Notes: a model not told the origin generated them from the sequence alone. 6,448 bases of DNA from CAYTRP01 sp964625145 (GCA_964625145.1 CAZVAQ010000180.1:1-6448), one strand, 5' to 3'; counted from the stretch's first letter, positions 1-6,145 are shown. Program-made: numbers and translations.

Positions 1-20
1 AGTAGATAAGGAATGGCGCC

Positions 21-482
21 ATGAGCCCACCATCAGTCCAAGTCCTCGGTGTTCATCCCCTCAAGGTGACAAGGGAACTCCTGAAAGCGCAGCTCGCAAT
101 CTTCCATCCCGATGGTTACACGTTGAAGGACAAGGCCGCGACGCGCGAACAGCTCAAGTCAGTCGTGCTTGTCGAGGTGCGAGTTGTGAATCGCGACGAA
201 CGCTTCTCGGTCGACAACTTCACACAGCCGATTCCGGATACCCCGCGCCCCAACTGGCAGGCGCCATGGGCAGAGGCATTCCTGACGCCGGATGGTGAGT
301 CCCTTGCCGTGGAGAGGGGAGCTCGTGAACCAAGAGCTGGCGATCTGCGCATTGCATTCTTCCTGCATTACTGGAATGAGGATGCGCCGTTGCGTAGCAG
401 TTATGGAGACGTGCCCTGTCCGCGGCCCACACCCATGCCGAAGCGGCTGGAGAAGTTGGTGCCGTATGAGCCGTTGGACTGA
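21..482 (+). CDS. Conserved-looking hypothetical cytosolic protein, 153 aa
   Basis: I do not recognise the family. The ATG is preceded by AAGGAA (8-13) with a 7-nt spacer, a good ribosome binding site. An overlapping ATG at 13 is out of frame and meets a stop after three codons, so 21 is the clear start. The protein has no signal peptide or membrane segment. It looks like a compact alpha/beta domain: a helical N-terminus (about residues 14-28), a beta-rich middle (47-58), a Trp-containing stretch (79-88), a strand with aromatic residues (109-118) and a proline-rich C-terminal tail (132-149). The single Cys133 argues against metal binding by cysteines. The gene converges on the hydrolase at 581-1624, so it is not part of that operon; its upstream neighbours lie outside the window. 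Coding status is supported by the RBS, the start and protein-like composition. Function is unknown. Confidence 0.72.
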   Translation: MSPPSVQVLGVHPLKVTRELLKAQLAIFHPDGYTLKDKAATREQLKSVVLVEVRVVNRDERFSVDNFTQPIPDTPRPNWQAPWAEAFLTPDGESLAVERGAREPRAGDLRIAFFLHYWNEDAPLRSSYGDVPCPRPTPMPKRLEKLVPYEPLD

Positions 483-580
483 ATGGCAACCCTGCCCAGC
501 TCTACACCTCTTGAATTTTGTATTCAGAAATGTGAAAGCCTACTTCACCGCTTCCACCATCGTCTCCTTCATCCTTCCCC
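483..580. other. Convergent intergenic junction, no clear terminator
   Basis: This is the gap between two genes that end facing each other. It is richer in A and T than the surrounding genes. Two short inverted repeats are visible: TGAAT/ATTCA (512-516 and 522-526) and GTGAA/TTCAC (532-536 and 544-548). Neither is GC-rich or followed by a T-run in either direction, so they fall short of a canonical intrinsic terminator. I see nothing else here. An ORF opening at 483 (ATG right after the stop of the first gene) has no ribosome binding site of its own and runs antisense into the hydrolase gene, so I do not call it. Confidence 0.4.
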
Positions 581-1624
581 CTACCTCACCCACTCCATGT
601 ACGCCCTGGGCCCGCCGAAGCGGCCCCAGCTGTCTTCCCACTTGGTGCGCAGCGTCGCGGCGTGCAGCAGGCCGTTCATCTCTCCCACCAGCACAGTGTG
701 GAGGATCTTGTTGTCCGGGTTGGGATGCAGGAACATCGCCAACTGACCGTTCATGGCGCGCAGGACCAGGAAGTCACCCTCGTTGTTGATCTGGAACTTC
801 TCGCCGCGCTTGCCGAAGTCGTCGATCAGCCGGTGCGTCGCGCGCCAGGTGCCGCCGGTGGGGCCGACGACCTTGCGGCCGTCGATCTCGATCTCGCGAT
901 CGTCGTAGGCGATGATGACCAGCGTGTTCGCGGGATTGCGCCGGAGCCATTGCTGCAGCTTTGCGCCATGGCCCTCTGCCTCGTCATAGCCATAGTTGCT
1001 GTCGAGGAACGCGATGCGGTCCATGTCTGGCGCGATGGATTCCACTTCGTTCAAGTAACCAAAGGTCAAACTGCCGCCGCCGCTGTGGCCGGTCAGGAGA
1101 ACGCGCATGGGCCGCCCCGTGGGATTGGCAAGGGCGCGCAGCTCATCGAGCAGCGCGACGATGCGCTTGCCACTGTCGGCATTCTCCCTGCGCCATGTCG
1201 GCCAGCTGCGGCCGGGCGCTTCGAGATAAGCCACGATGACGGTCTCCTCCTTGTTGACTTCGCGAAGGCGACGCGTTTGTCCGTCGATGTGTTGGATGTC
1301 GAAATGCCAATCGTCACCGGGTTGCATGAGTTTTCCGGCGGTCCACTCGATCGTGTTGCCGTTGGGGAGCGCATACACGATCAACCGCACGGGCAACGAG
1401 GGATCAATGGAGGCGGCCGCGGGTGCGTTGATGTGGACGCGGATGTCGCCTTGCAGCGTCGTGGTCAGGACCTGCTCATCCCAATGCGGACCAGATTCAA
1501 ATCCCGGAAGCGGATCGCTCCCCCGATGGGAGTTCGCGGCCCCGGATGCGCCGCGCGCGGAGCAACTTCCGAGGATGACTGCCGTCAGCATCAGCAGCGC
1601 AAGGATTCCGGCGGAGGGACGCAT
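581..1624 (-). CDS. Predicted lipoprotein alpha/beta hydrolase (secreted esterase-like), 347 aa
   Basis: The protein is likely exported and anchored as a lipoprotein. The N-terminus has a short Arg-containing n-region, a hydrophobic core (residues 6-18) and a lipobox-like L-G-S-C with Cys21 as the acylation site. The start at 1624 is preferred because AGGGAG lies just upstream on the coding strand; the longer ORF from 1672 would overlap the preceding gene and bury the signal peptide. The alpha/beta-hydrolase core shows a nucleophile elbow G-H-S-G-G (179-183, Ser181). A following strand ends in F-L-D (Asp208), and Asp241/Asp242 lie after another strand. His309 or His321 near the C-terminus could complete the triad. 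An upstream strand with P-N-G-N (87-90) probably lies near the oxyanion hole. The family hydrolyses esters and related bonds; the substrate cannot be read from sequence. The gene starts 14 bp after the stop of the transporter-thioesterase gene and is probably co-transcribed with it. No truncation is seen. Confidence 0.82.
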   Translation of the reverse strand: MRPSAGILALLMLTAVILGSCSARGASGAANSHRGSDPLPGFESGPHWDEQVLTTTLQGDIRVHINAPAAASIDPSLPVRLIVYALPNGNTIEWTAGKLMQPGDDWHFDIQHIDGQTRRLREVNKEETVIVAYLEAPGRSWPTWRRENADSGKRIVALLDELRALANPTGRPMRVLLTGHSGGGSLTFGYLNEVESIAPDMDRIAFLDSNYGYDEAEGHGAKLQQWLRRNPANTLVIIAYDDREIEIDGRKVVGPTGGTWRATHRLIDDFGKRGEKFQINNEGDFLVLRAMNGQLAMFLHPNPDNKILHTVLVGEMNGLLHAATLRTKWEDSWGRFGGPRAYMEWVR

Positions 1625-1638
1625 GCGGCTTCTCCCTG
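1625..1638 (-). promoter_or_regulatory. Ribosome binding site fixing the start of the lipoprotein hydrolase
   Basis: On the minus strand the 14-base gap between the two operon genes contains AGGGAGAAG shortly before the ATG at 1624. This purine-rich block is a good Shine-Dalgarno match and supports the short gene model, which places the signal peptide at the N-terminus. Confidence 0.65.
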
Positions 1639-3624
1639 TCAGGCGATGTATGGAATGAACGCCTTGTGGCATTCGGCGGGGATGTCAATGATGCGATAGT
1701 CGGAGGAGGAAACGAAGAGCAGGACCTGCTTCCCCTTGCCGAGCAGCGTGCGGTTGGAGTCGTAGACCTGGTGCTCCATGGTCACGAACTTGCGGTTGAA
1801 GTCGGCGACGCGGATGCGGACCTGGATCTGCTCGAACTCGCGCGATTCCTGCAGGAACTTGTGCTCGAACATGCGCGTCAGGATGTACCACGGCGTGGTG
1901 CGCAGGTCGAACGTCGGCAGGCAATGGTTGAAGAACAGCTCGCGCGTCTTGCCAACCCACATGGCGTACTGCGCGAAGTACACATTTCCGACGCTGTTGG
2001 TGTCCTGGTACGTGGCGGTCAGGGAGTGGACGAACCACTTCCCCTCGATCCAGCACGATCCGGTGCCGGCGATGGCGGCCACGTCAGGAGAGAGGTCCGC
2101 GACGGATTGGACCATCGGCAATTGCGCATCGGCTTCCTGCTTCTCCAGCGTGGGCACCGCCTTGGAATCCTGCGTGAACTTCTTCACGACTCCGCGGATG
2201 TCGTGCTTCTCGATGGCCTCGCGCGCGGCATCGGCCACGCGGTCCATGACACCGCTCTTGTTGATTTCCTCCACCGCCCGGCGGGTCAGGATCACCACGG
2301 TGGCATGCACCAGAGGGATGATTGAGCCGAGGATCATCAGGATCGGCTGCGAATAGAAATATCCCAGCCCAAAGATGCCCACGGAGAATGCCGCGTAGCT
2401 GACCAGTGTCGTTTGCGTGAAGGCGGTGAAGCGCGGTTCGAAGGTCGTCCGGAACAGGAACACCATCGAGTAACCAATGGAGAAGGATGCGTAGAAGGCC
2501 ATGAAGTATTCCAGCTCGAAGCCCAGTGGGAGGCCGATCAGGGCCACGCCCGCCGCCAGCACGAAGGACGGCAGCGGGGAGTTCAGCATTCCCTTGGGCA
2601 TGATCGCCACCAGCACCGACTCGCTCTTGCTGACCGCGTCGGTCATGAACCACTTCAGGGCGACATAGCCGCTGTCCAGCGTCGACACGATGCACAGGCA
2701 CAGGAAGGTGACGTACATCGTCTGGAACAGCCACGGCACCTCCGTGCCGCTCAGGAAGAGGAAGCGGACGATGGCATCCTTGGCGTGGAACAATCCATCG
2801 CGCGCCGGCAGGACGATCGTATCGAGTATGCCAAGGCTCGTCGCCTCGCCCATGATCGCCAGCGCCAGGGTGCCATGGAACATGATGATGACGAAGAAGA
2901 GCGGGCCGCCAAAGTTGTAGGCCGTGCGGATGCTGGACTTCTCGCGGCGTATCTGGATCGCCCGCTGCCATTGCTGGATGTCGAGCCACGGCCCCAGCAG
3001 GAAGCCGCACAGCACCGGGATCAGGAAGCCGAAGAACTGGAACGAGGCGATGCTGTCATGGCCCTCCACGCGCGGTGCCGGGGGGTGCCCCACGGAGTTG
3101 AAATACAATCCGCCGCCCCAGCCGATCAGGAGGATCGACAACGCGATGATCAGTGAGAACACAAAGTGCGACCACTTGATGCGCCGGATGTCAAACTGCT
3201 CGCCCAGAAGCAGCGCGGCGCCAAGCACCACAAAGGCGATCAGCACCGGGTTGATATTCAGCGGTATGAAGACATACTTGAACAGCGCGAAGAACGTCAG
3301 CGCGATGGCCACCACCTGGTACAGCAGGAACACCCATCGCATGCTGCCCACCGTGGCCAGGAAATGCCGCTCGAAGTCCAGGCTCGTGTCGAACTTGCGC
3401 GCGATGTGCTGCGTGAACCAGCCGAAGGCGATGAGCCCGATGGCGTTGGGGATGGCAAAGCACAGCAGCCCGGCCAGCCCGAACTGCAGGGCCATCTGGA
3501 CGCTGAAGAACAGCCCCAGCCCCCAAGTCCAGGACAGGGCGATGGAAAAGCCCCACAAGACGGCGTTCCAAAAGGTCAGTTTGAAGATGGCAAGGTTTGG
3601 CAGGACCGGACCCCCCCCGGGCAT
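1639..3624 (-). CDS. Sodium:solute symporter-like membrane protein fused to a C-terminal hotdog thioesterase domain, 661 aa
   Basis: Residues 11-447 contain about 12-13 hydrophobic helices. Two stretches recall the sodium:solute symporter (SSS/SLC5) family: W-Q-R-A (219-222) after a central helix, and V-S-T-L-D-S (313-318), which matches the family's TM8 region where Ser-Thr contact Na+ (as in PutP). A charged, probably cytoplasmic helical linker follows (about 448-515). Residues about 523-648 form a 4HBT/YbgC-like hotdog domain, seen in Y-Q-D-T-N-S-V-G-N-V-Y-F (539-550), then a conserved Tyr, Trp and Arg. Asp541 sits at the usual catalytic Asp, but the second Asp of the common DTD is Asn543, and Phe550 occupies the position that is His in YbgC. 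Known hotdog enzymes hydrolyse acyl-CoA or related thioesters; here the domain would sit at the inner membrane face. The ATG at 3624 is the only ATG after an in-frame stop at 3642-3640. Its RBS is weak (AGAAGA about 11 nt upstream) and G8 follows directly (3611-3618). It is the first gene of a two-gene operon. SSS assignment is moderate; the hotdog domain is strong. Confidence 0.8.
   Translation of the reverse strand: MPGGGPVLPNLAIFKLTFWNAVLWGFSIALSWTWGLGLFFSVQMALQFGLAGLLCFAIPNAIGLIAFGWFTQHIARKFDTSLDFERHFLATVGSMRWVFLLYQVVAIALTFFALFKYVFIPLNINPVLIAFVVLGAALLLGEQFDIRRIKWSHFVFSLIIALSILLIGWGGGLYFNSVGHPPAPRVEGHDSIASFQFFGFLIPVLCGFLLGPWLDIQQWQRAIQIRREKSSIRTAYNFGGPLFFVIIMFHGTLALAIMGEATSLGILDTIVLPARDGLFHAKDAIVRFLFLSGTEVPWLFQTMYVTFLCLCIVSTLDSGYVALKWFMTDAVSKSESVLVAIMPKGMLNSPLPSFVLAAGVALIGLPLGFELEYFMAFYASFSIGYSMVFLFRTTFEPRFTAFTQTTLVSYAAFSVGIFGLGYFYSQPILMILGSIIPLVHATVVILTRRAVEEINKSGVMDRVADAAREAIEKHDIRGVVKKFTQDSKAVPTLEKQEADAQLPMVQSVADLSPDVAAIAGTGSCWIEGKWFVHSLTATYQDTNSVGNVYFAQYAMWVGKTRELFFNHCLPTFDLRTTPWYILTRMFEHKFLQESREFEQIQVRIRVADFNRKFVTMEHQVYDSNRTLLGKGKQVLLFVSSSDYRIIDIPAECHKAFIPYIA
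3611..3618 (-). repeat. Homopolymeric G8 tract in the first codons of the transporter-thioesterase gene
   Basis: The coding strand reads eight consecutive G residues, spanning codons 3-5 after the ATG at 3624. With eight G's, the ATG at 3624 is in frame with the transporter. With seven, an upstream ATG at 3646 would instead be in frame and give a different N-terminus (starting M-I-E-D-S-G-E). The tract may be a slippage site, or the length may be a sequencing error. Confidence 0.6.
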
Positions 3625-3813
3625 ATTCGCCCGAATCTTCTATCATCCGCTCGGGAGCCTTGCGCAAGCGGAGTTCGGGCCCCATTTTCCGGCCGGGTCA
3701 CCCCGGGGAACGTCTCTCCCGGCCCTGTGCCGCCAGACTTTTCGCCCTTGCGGGTTACGCCGGTGGGCAGGACGGTTGGCTCATCGGCTCACCGGAGCCC
3801 CGAGGCCATCGCT
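3625..3813. promoter_or_regulatory. Divergent intergenic region with a 10-bp palindrome
   Basis: This 189-bp region lies between two divergent transcription units and should hold the promoters of both. A perfect palindrome, CTTGCGCAAG, lies at 3659-3668. It overlaps a 6-bp inverted repeat, TCCGCT/AGCGGA (3646-3651 and 3667-3672). These could be an operator, but there is no second copy. A small GC-rich hairpin, CCGGG/CCCGG with a 4-nt loop, lies further right, near 3700. I could not find a convincing -35/-10 pair for either direction. Longer ORFs crossing this region on the plus strand are not supported by start sites. Confidence 0.4.
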
Positions 3814-4698
3814 GTGGCGCTGCGCTATGACGACATCAAGAAGGGCCGCCGTTGGGACTGGGACAAGCTCCAGGACCCCGAGGAGCGCCGTCGCCGCGAA
3901 CAGGAACGCCGCGAGCAGGATCCCGAGTACCAGAAGACCAAGTCGCTGCTGAAGCAGATCGAGGAACGCCGTCAGAAGGAGCTGGACCAGGGGCGCGAGG
4001 ATTGGAAGAAGGTGAAGTCCAAGCTCCGCTGGCGGCTGGGCATCGTGATCGTGCTGCTGGTCGGCCTGATGGTGTGGCAACTGCTCCAGTTCTTTGACTA
4101 CCGGCGGACATTTGAGGAGAAGCTGCGCGACTCGAGCCAGATCGTCAGCCAGCGCCTGGCCTACTCGGCCTATGGCGACCCGGCCGATGCATTCACCAGT
4201 TGGCGCTCGGCGTGGGCGCGCAATGACTTGCAGGGGGTCATCCGTTCCGAGAGTCCGCGCCGCCTCAAGAGACTGTTCGGCGACGCCAATGCTCCCACCC
4301 GGCTGGCAGAGATGCACCGCAAGGGCCTGACCAGCGATTGGCAGCGCGTCGCCCTCCAATTTGACTCGCCGGAAGTGGTTCGCTTGCCCGAGCGCCCCTA
4401 TCAGGCGCAGGAGCTTGCCGTCTTCAAGAGCAACCGGATCGTCCTGCGAACCCGGCAATCCGTCATTGCCGGTCGCGGCGGCGAGGTCACCCGCGACCAG
4501 TGGATCGCCGCGTTTGCCTGGCAACCGGACCAGAAGGAATGGCGGCTGGAGGAGCTGCGGCCTGCACAGTACTGGGACGATGGGTGGAACGTCGTGCCTC
4601 AAATCGTTCCCCCCGCCGAGTACCTGCGCCGCAAGGCGGAGAAGATGACCGAGGAGCGAGGGGGCACCACCACTCCCTCGGGACCGACCGAGCCCTGA
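3814..4698 (+). CDS. Single-pass membrane protein with charged coiled-coil N-terminus and NTF2-like-looking C-terminal domain, 294 aa
   Basis: I do not recognise the family by name. Residues 1-70 are very rich in Arg, Glu, Lys and Gln (for example D-P-E-E-R-R-R-R-E-Q at 21-30) and predict a long cytoplasmic helix or coiled coil. Residues about 75-93 form one transmembrane helix, so the rest should lie outside the cytoplasm (type II topology). The outer domain (about 105-262) begins with F-T-S-W-R-S-A-W-A-R-N-D-L (127-139) and ends with E-W-R-L-E-E-L (242-248). This layout resembles NTF2/SnoaL-like domains, but I infer that from pattern only. The C-terminal 20 residues are a Thr/Pro/Glu-rich tail. 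The GTG at 3814 is chosen because GAGG (3802-3805) lies 8 nt upstream and the protein-like charged sequence begins there; there is no in-frame ATG until the membrane helix. The same frame stays open far upstream, antisense to the transporter, and that part is probably not coding. The next gene starts 8 bp downstream, suggesting one transcript. Confidence 0.72.
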   Translation: MALRYDDIKKGRRWDWDKLQDPEERRRREQERREQDPEYQKTKSLLKQIEERRQKELDQGREDWKKVKSKLRWRLGIVIVLLVGLMVWQLLQFFDYRRTFEEKLRDSSQIVSQRLAYSAYGDPADAFTSWRSAWARNDLQGVIRSESPRRLKRLFGDANAPTRLAEMHRKGLTSDWQRVALQFDSPEVVRLPERPYQAQELAVFKSNRIVLRTRQSVIAGRGGEVTRDQWIAAFAWQPDQKEWRLEELRPAQYWDDGWNVVPQIVPPAEYLRRKAEKMTEERGGTTTPSGPTEP

Positions 4699-4706
4699 CG
4701 CCGATC

Positions 4707-4901
4707 ATGACTCTCGATGCCTGGTACCACTGCGCGACATGCGGGGAGCGAAACGACACGAGTGTTGACCCCTCCGCAGGCCGATCGCAGTCCTATGTGG
4801 AGGACTGCCAGGTTTGCTGCCGTCCGAATATCCTGCGGGTTACTCTGTTCGAAGAAGACGGCGAGTTGATCGCCCAAATCGACGCCGACCCGGAAAGCTG
4901 A
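4707..4901 (+). CDS. CPXCG-type cysteine-rich zinc-ribbon protein, 64 aa
   Basis: This very small protein matches the CPXCG motif-containing cysteine-rich family. It has a first Cys pair, C-A-T-C-G (9-13), the hallmark block V-D-P-S-A-G (20-25), and Q-S-Y-V-E-D-C-Q-V-C-C-R-P (28-40) with the second pair Cys34/Cys37. The two pairs probably hold one zinc ion. The C-terminal half has two beta-like stretches and an acidic tail. Cys38 is an extra conserved cysteine next to the second pair. The first pair usually reads C-P-x-C; here Pro is replaced by Ala. The family has no established molecular function that I know of. The ATG at 4707 lies 8 bp after the stop of the membrane protein gene and has no strong Shine-Dalgarno sequence, so translation may be coupled to the upstream gene. 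The PfkB gene begins 8 bp after its stop. The same frame is open upstream inside the previous gene, but the family length (about 60-70 aa) supports this start. Confidence 0.9.
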   Translation: MTLDAWYHCATCGERNDTSVDPSAGRSQSYVEDCQVCCRPNILRVTLFEEDGELIAQIDADPES

Positions 4902-4909
4902 TCCCCCCT

Positions 4910-6064
4910 GTGACCAAGCCCAACGCGATTCTGTTGCAAACCGCCGAGGCCCTTGCCGCCCGTGTGGATGTGAAGGGGCGCCGCGCCCTGGTGGGGCCCG
5001 ATGGGTTCCTGGATGAGATCGTCCGCATCGTCGACCAGCGGAAGGATTTCCACAACTACACCCCGGTGCGCACGATTGCGGACTATGCGCGCCGTCTGGC
5101 TGGTGCCGCGGGGAAGTCCACCAACGTGGAGCTCGTCCTGCAGCAGGTGAAGCTCGGCGGCAACGGCCCGCTCATGGCCGACGCGCTGGGCAATCTGGGG
5201 CTGCAGGTGGACTATGTCGGCGCGGTTGGCTATCCCACCTTCAACCCCGTCTTCGAGCCCCTGCGCCGTCATGGACGCGTCTATCCCATTGCTGATCCCG
5301 CCGTGACGATCGCCGCCGAGTTCGAGGACGGCAAGATCATGCACGGCAAGCTGCAATCTCTCAACGATGTGAAGTGGGACATTCTGGTGGATCGCATTGG
5401 CGGCACCGAAGTCATCGACGAGCTGATCCGCGGCGCATCGCTGATGGCGATGATGAATTGGACAATGGTACCCCACCTGACCGAAGTGTGGGAGCAGCTC
5501 TCGCTGCGCATGAAGGGAAGGCCGATCGGCCCCAGCGTGTGCTTTTTTGACCTGTGCGATCCGGAGAAGCGCACCATTGATGACCGCCGCAAGGCCATGA
5601 AGGTCATCGCGTCCTTCGGCGCGCCGGGGCGACTGACCATCCTCGGCATGAACGAGAAGGAGAGCTTTGAAGTCTGCAAGGCCGTTGGCGTCGATTTCGG
5701 CGGAGAGGATCACGCGAGCATCATCAAGCGTGCCCGAGCCCTGGCGGAAGCGACGGGTATCAACGAGGTGGTGATCCATCCCACCCGCTGCGCCGCCGCC
5801 TATGGTCCCGACGGCAATGGCGCCATCGACGGGCCATATTGCGCCGCGCCAAAGCTGACCACCGGCGCGGGGGATCATTTCAATGGCGGTTACTGCTTTG
5901 GCCGGTTTGCGGGTCTGCCGCCGCAACAGGCCCTGGCCGTGGGCAAGGCCGTTTCCGGCTTCTATGTCCGCGAAGGCCGCGGGCCGACCATGGCCCAGAC
6001 GGTGGAGTTTCTGCACCGCTGGGCGGAAGGGACCCTCGATCCGTGGAAAGGTCCGCGCGCTTGA
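4910..6064 (+). CDS. PfkB-family carbohydrate/nucleoside kinase, 384 aa
   Basis: The enzyme should transfer phosphate from ATP to a sugar, nucleoside or related alcohol in the cytosol. The first strand carries G-P-D-G-F-L-D-E-I (29-37), the region where PfkB kinases bind substrate with an Asp. The Gly-rich N-terminal signature is L-G-G-N-G-P (82-87), followed by A-L-G-N-L-G (92-97). An N-x-x-E motif (248-251) matches the Mg/phosphate-binding motif. The C-terminal signature T-T-G-A-G-D-H-F-N-G-G (317-327) supplies the anion hole and the catalytic base Asp322; the residue usually Asp at the start of this signature is Leu316. At 384 aa it is longer than the usual 300-330, with extra sequence at the N-terminus and between residues about 42 and 80, possibly a lid or insertion. 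The GTG at 4910 is chosen because GGAAAG (4892-4897) precedes it and it lies just past the stop at 4901; an in-frame TTG at 4814 would overlap the zinc-ribbon gene. The substrate cannot be deduced. Confidence 0.9.
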   Translation: MTKPNAILLQTAEALAARVDVKGRRALVGPDGFLDEIVRIVDQRKDFHNYTPVRTIADYARRLAGAAGKSTNVELVLQQVKLGGNGPLMADALGNLGLQVDYVGAVGYPTFNPVFEPLRRHGRVYPIADPAVTIAAEFEDGKIMHGKLQSLNDVKWDILVDRIGGTEVIDELIRGASLMAMMNWTMVPHLTEVWEQLSLRMKGRPIGPSVCFFDLCDPEKRTIDDRRKAMKVIASFGAPGRLTILGMNEKESFEVCKAVGVDFGGEDHASIIKRARALAEATGINEVVIHPTRCAAAYGPDGNGAIDGPYCAAPKLTTGAGDHFNGGYCFGRFAGLPPQQALAVGKAVSGFYVREGRGPTMAQTVEFLHRWAEGTLDPWKGPRA

Positions 6065-6145
6065 TTTCCGCCGCGGCGCAATGAATTTCCGATGGGGGAA
6101 ATCCGTATTGGGGGTGAAGGGCATTCAACGACAAGGAGGCGCCAA
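6065..6145. other. Short intergenic gap before the PH-domain gene
   Basis: This 81-base gap is longer than the 8-bp gaps upstream and could hold a promoter or a weak attenuator. An inverted repeat, ATTTCC/GGAAAT, lies at 6085-6090 and 6097-6102 with a 6-nt loop. An alternative pairing uses GATTTCC at 6063-6069 with GGAAATC at 6097-6103. No T-run follows, so it is not a typical intrinsic terminator. No clear promoter hexamers were found. Confidence 0.35.
6133..6139 (+). promoter_or_regulatory. Strong Shine-Dalgarno sequence for the PH-domain gene
   Basis: AAGGAGG is nearly a full anti-Shine-Dalgarno match and sits 6 nt before the ATG at 6146. It is the best ribosome binding site in the window and sets the start of a gene that runs off the right edge. 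Confidence 0.85.

Noticed and set aside
512..548. Two small hairpins in the convergent junction as a bidirectional terminator
   Set aside because: Stems of 5 bp, not GC-rich, without T-runs on either side.
483..746. Small plus-strand frame starting right after the first gene
   Set aside because: It lacks its own RBS, has no recognisable features and runs antisense into the hydrolase gene.
662..1699. 345-codon plus-strand open frame opposite the lipoprotein hydrolase
   Set aside because: It is antisense to a gene with a lipobox and G-H-S-G-G motif, has no good RBS, and its composition looks like a shadow frame.
1666..3156. Long plus-strand frames opposite the transporter (1666-2325 and 2413-3156)
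   Set aside because: They are antisense shadows of a gene with clear membrane helices and a hotdog motif. No ribosome binding sites or motifs support them.
3639..3667. Possible promoter for the minus operon: TTGCGC, 17-bp spacer, GATAGA
   Set aside because: Each hexamer matches consensus at only three of six positions, and the resulting leader would be too short for the RBS.
3166..3813. Upstream extension of the coiled-coil membrane protein (would make it 510 aa)
   Set aside because: The extension runs antisense through the transporter's membrane helices and has low-complexity Gln/His/Glu-rich content. GTG 3814 with GAGG upstream gives a sensible start.
6063..6103. Hairpin after the kinase gene as a terminator
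   Set aside because: The stem is only 6-7 bp, two pairings compete, and no T-run follows.
4793..6124. 443-codon minus-strand open frame opposite the PfkB kinase
   Set aside because: The plus strand carries clear PfkB motifs across the whole length. The antisense translation has no recognisable motif and low-complexity His/Gly/Ala-rich composition typical of GC-rich shadow frames.
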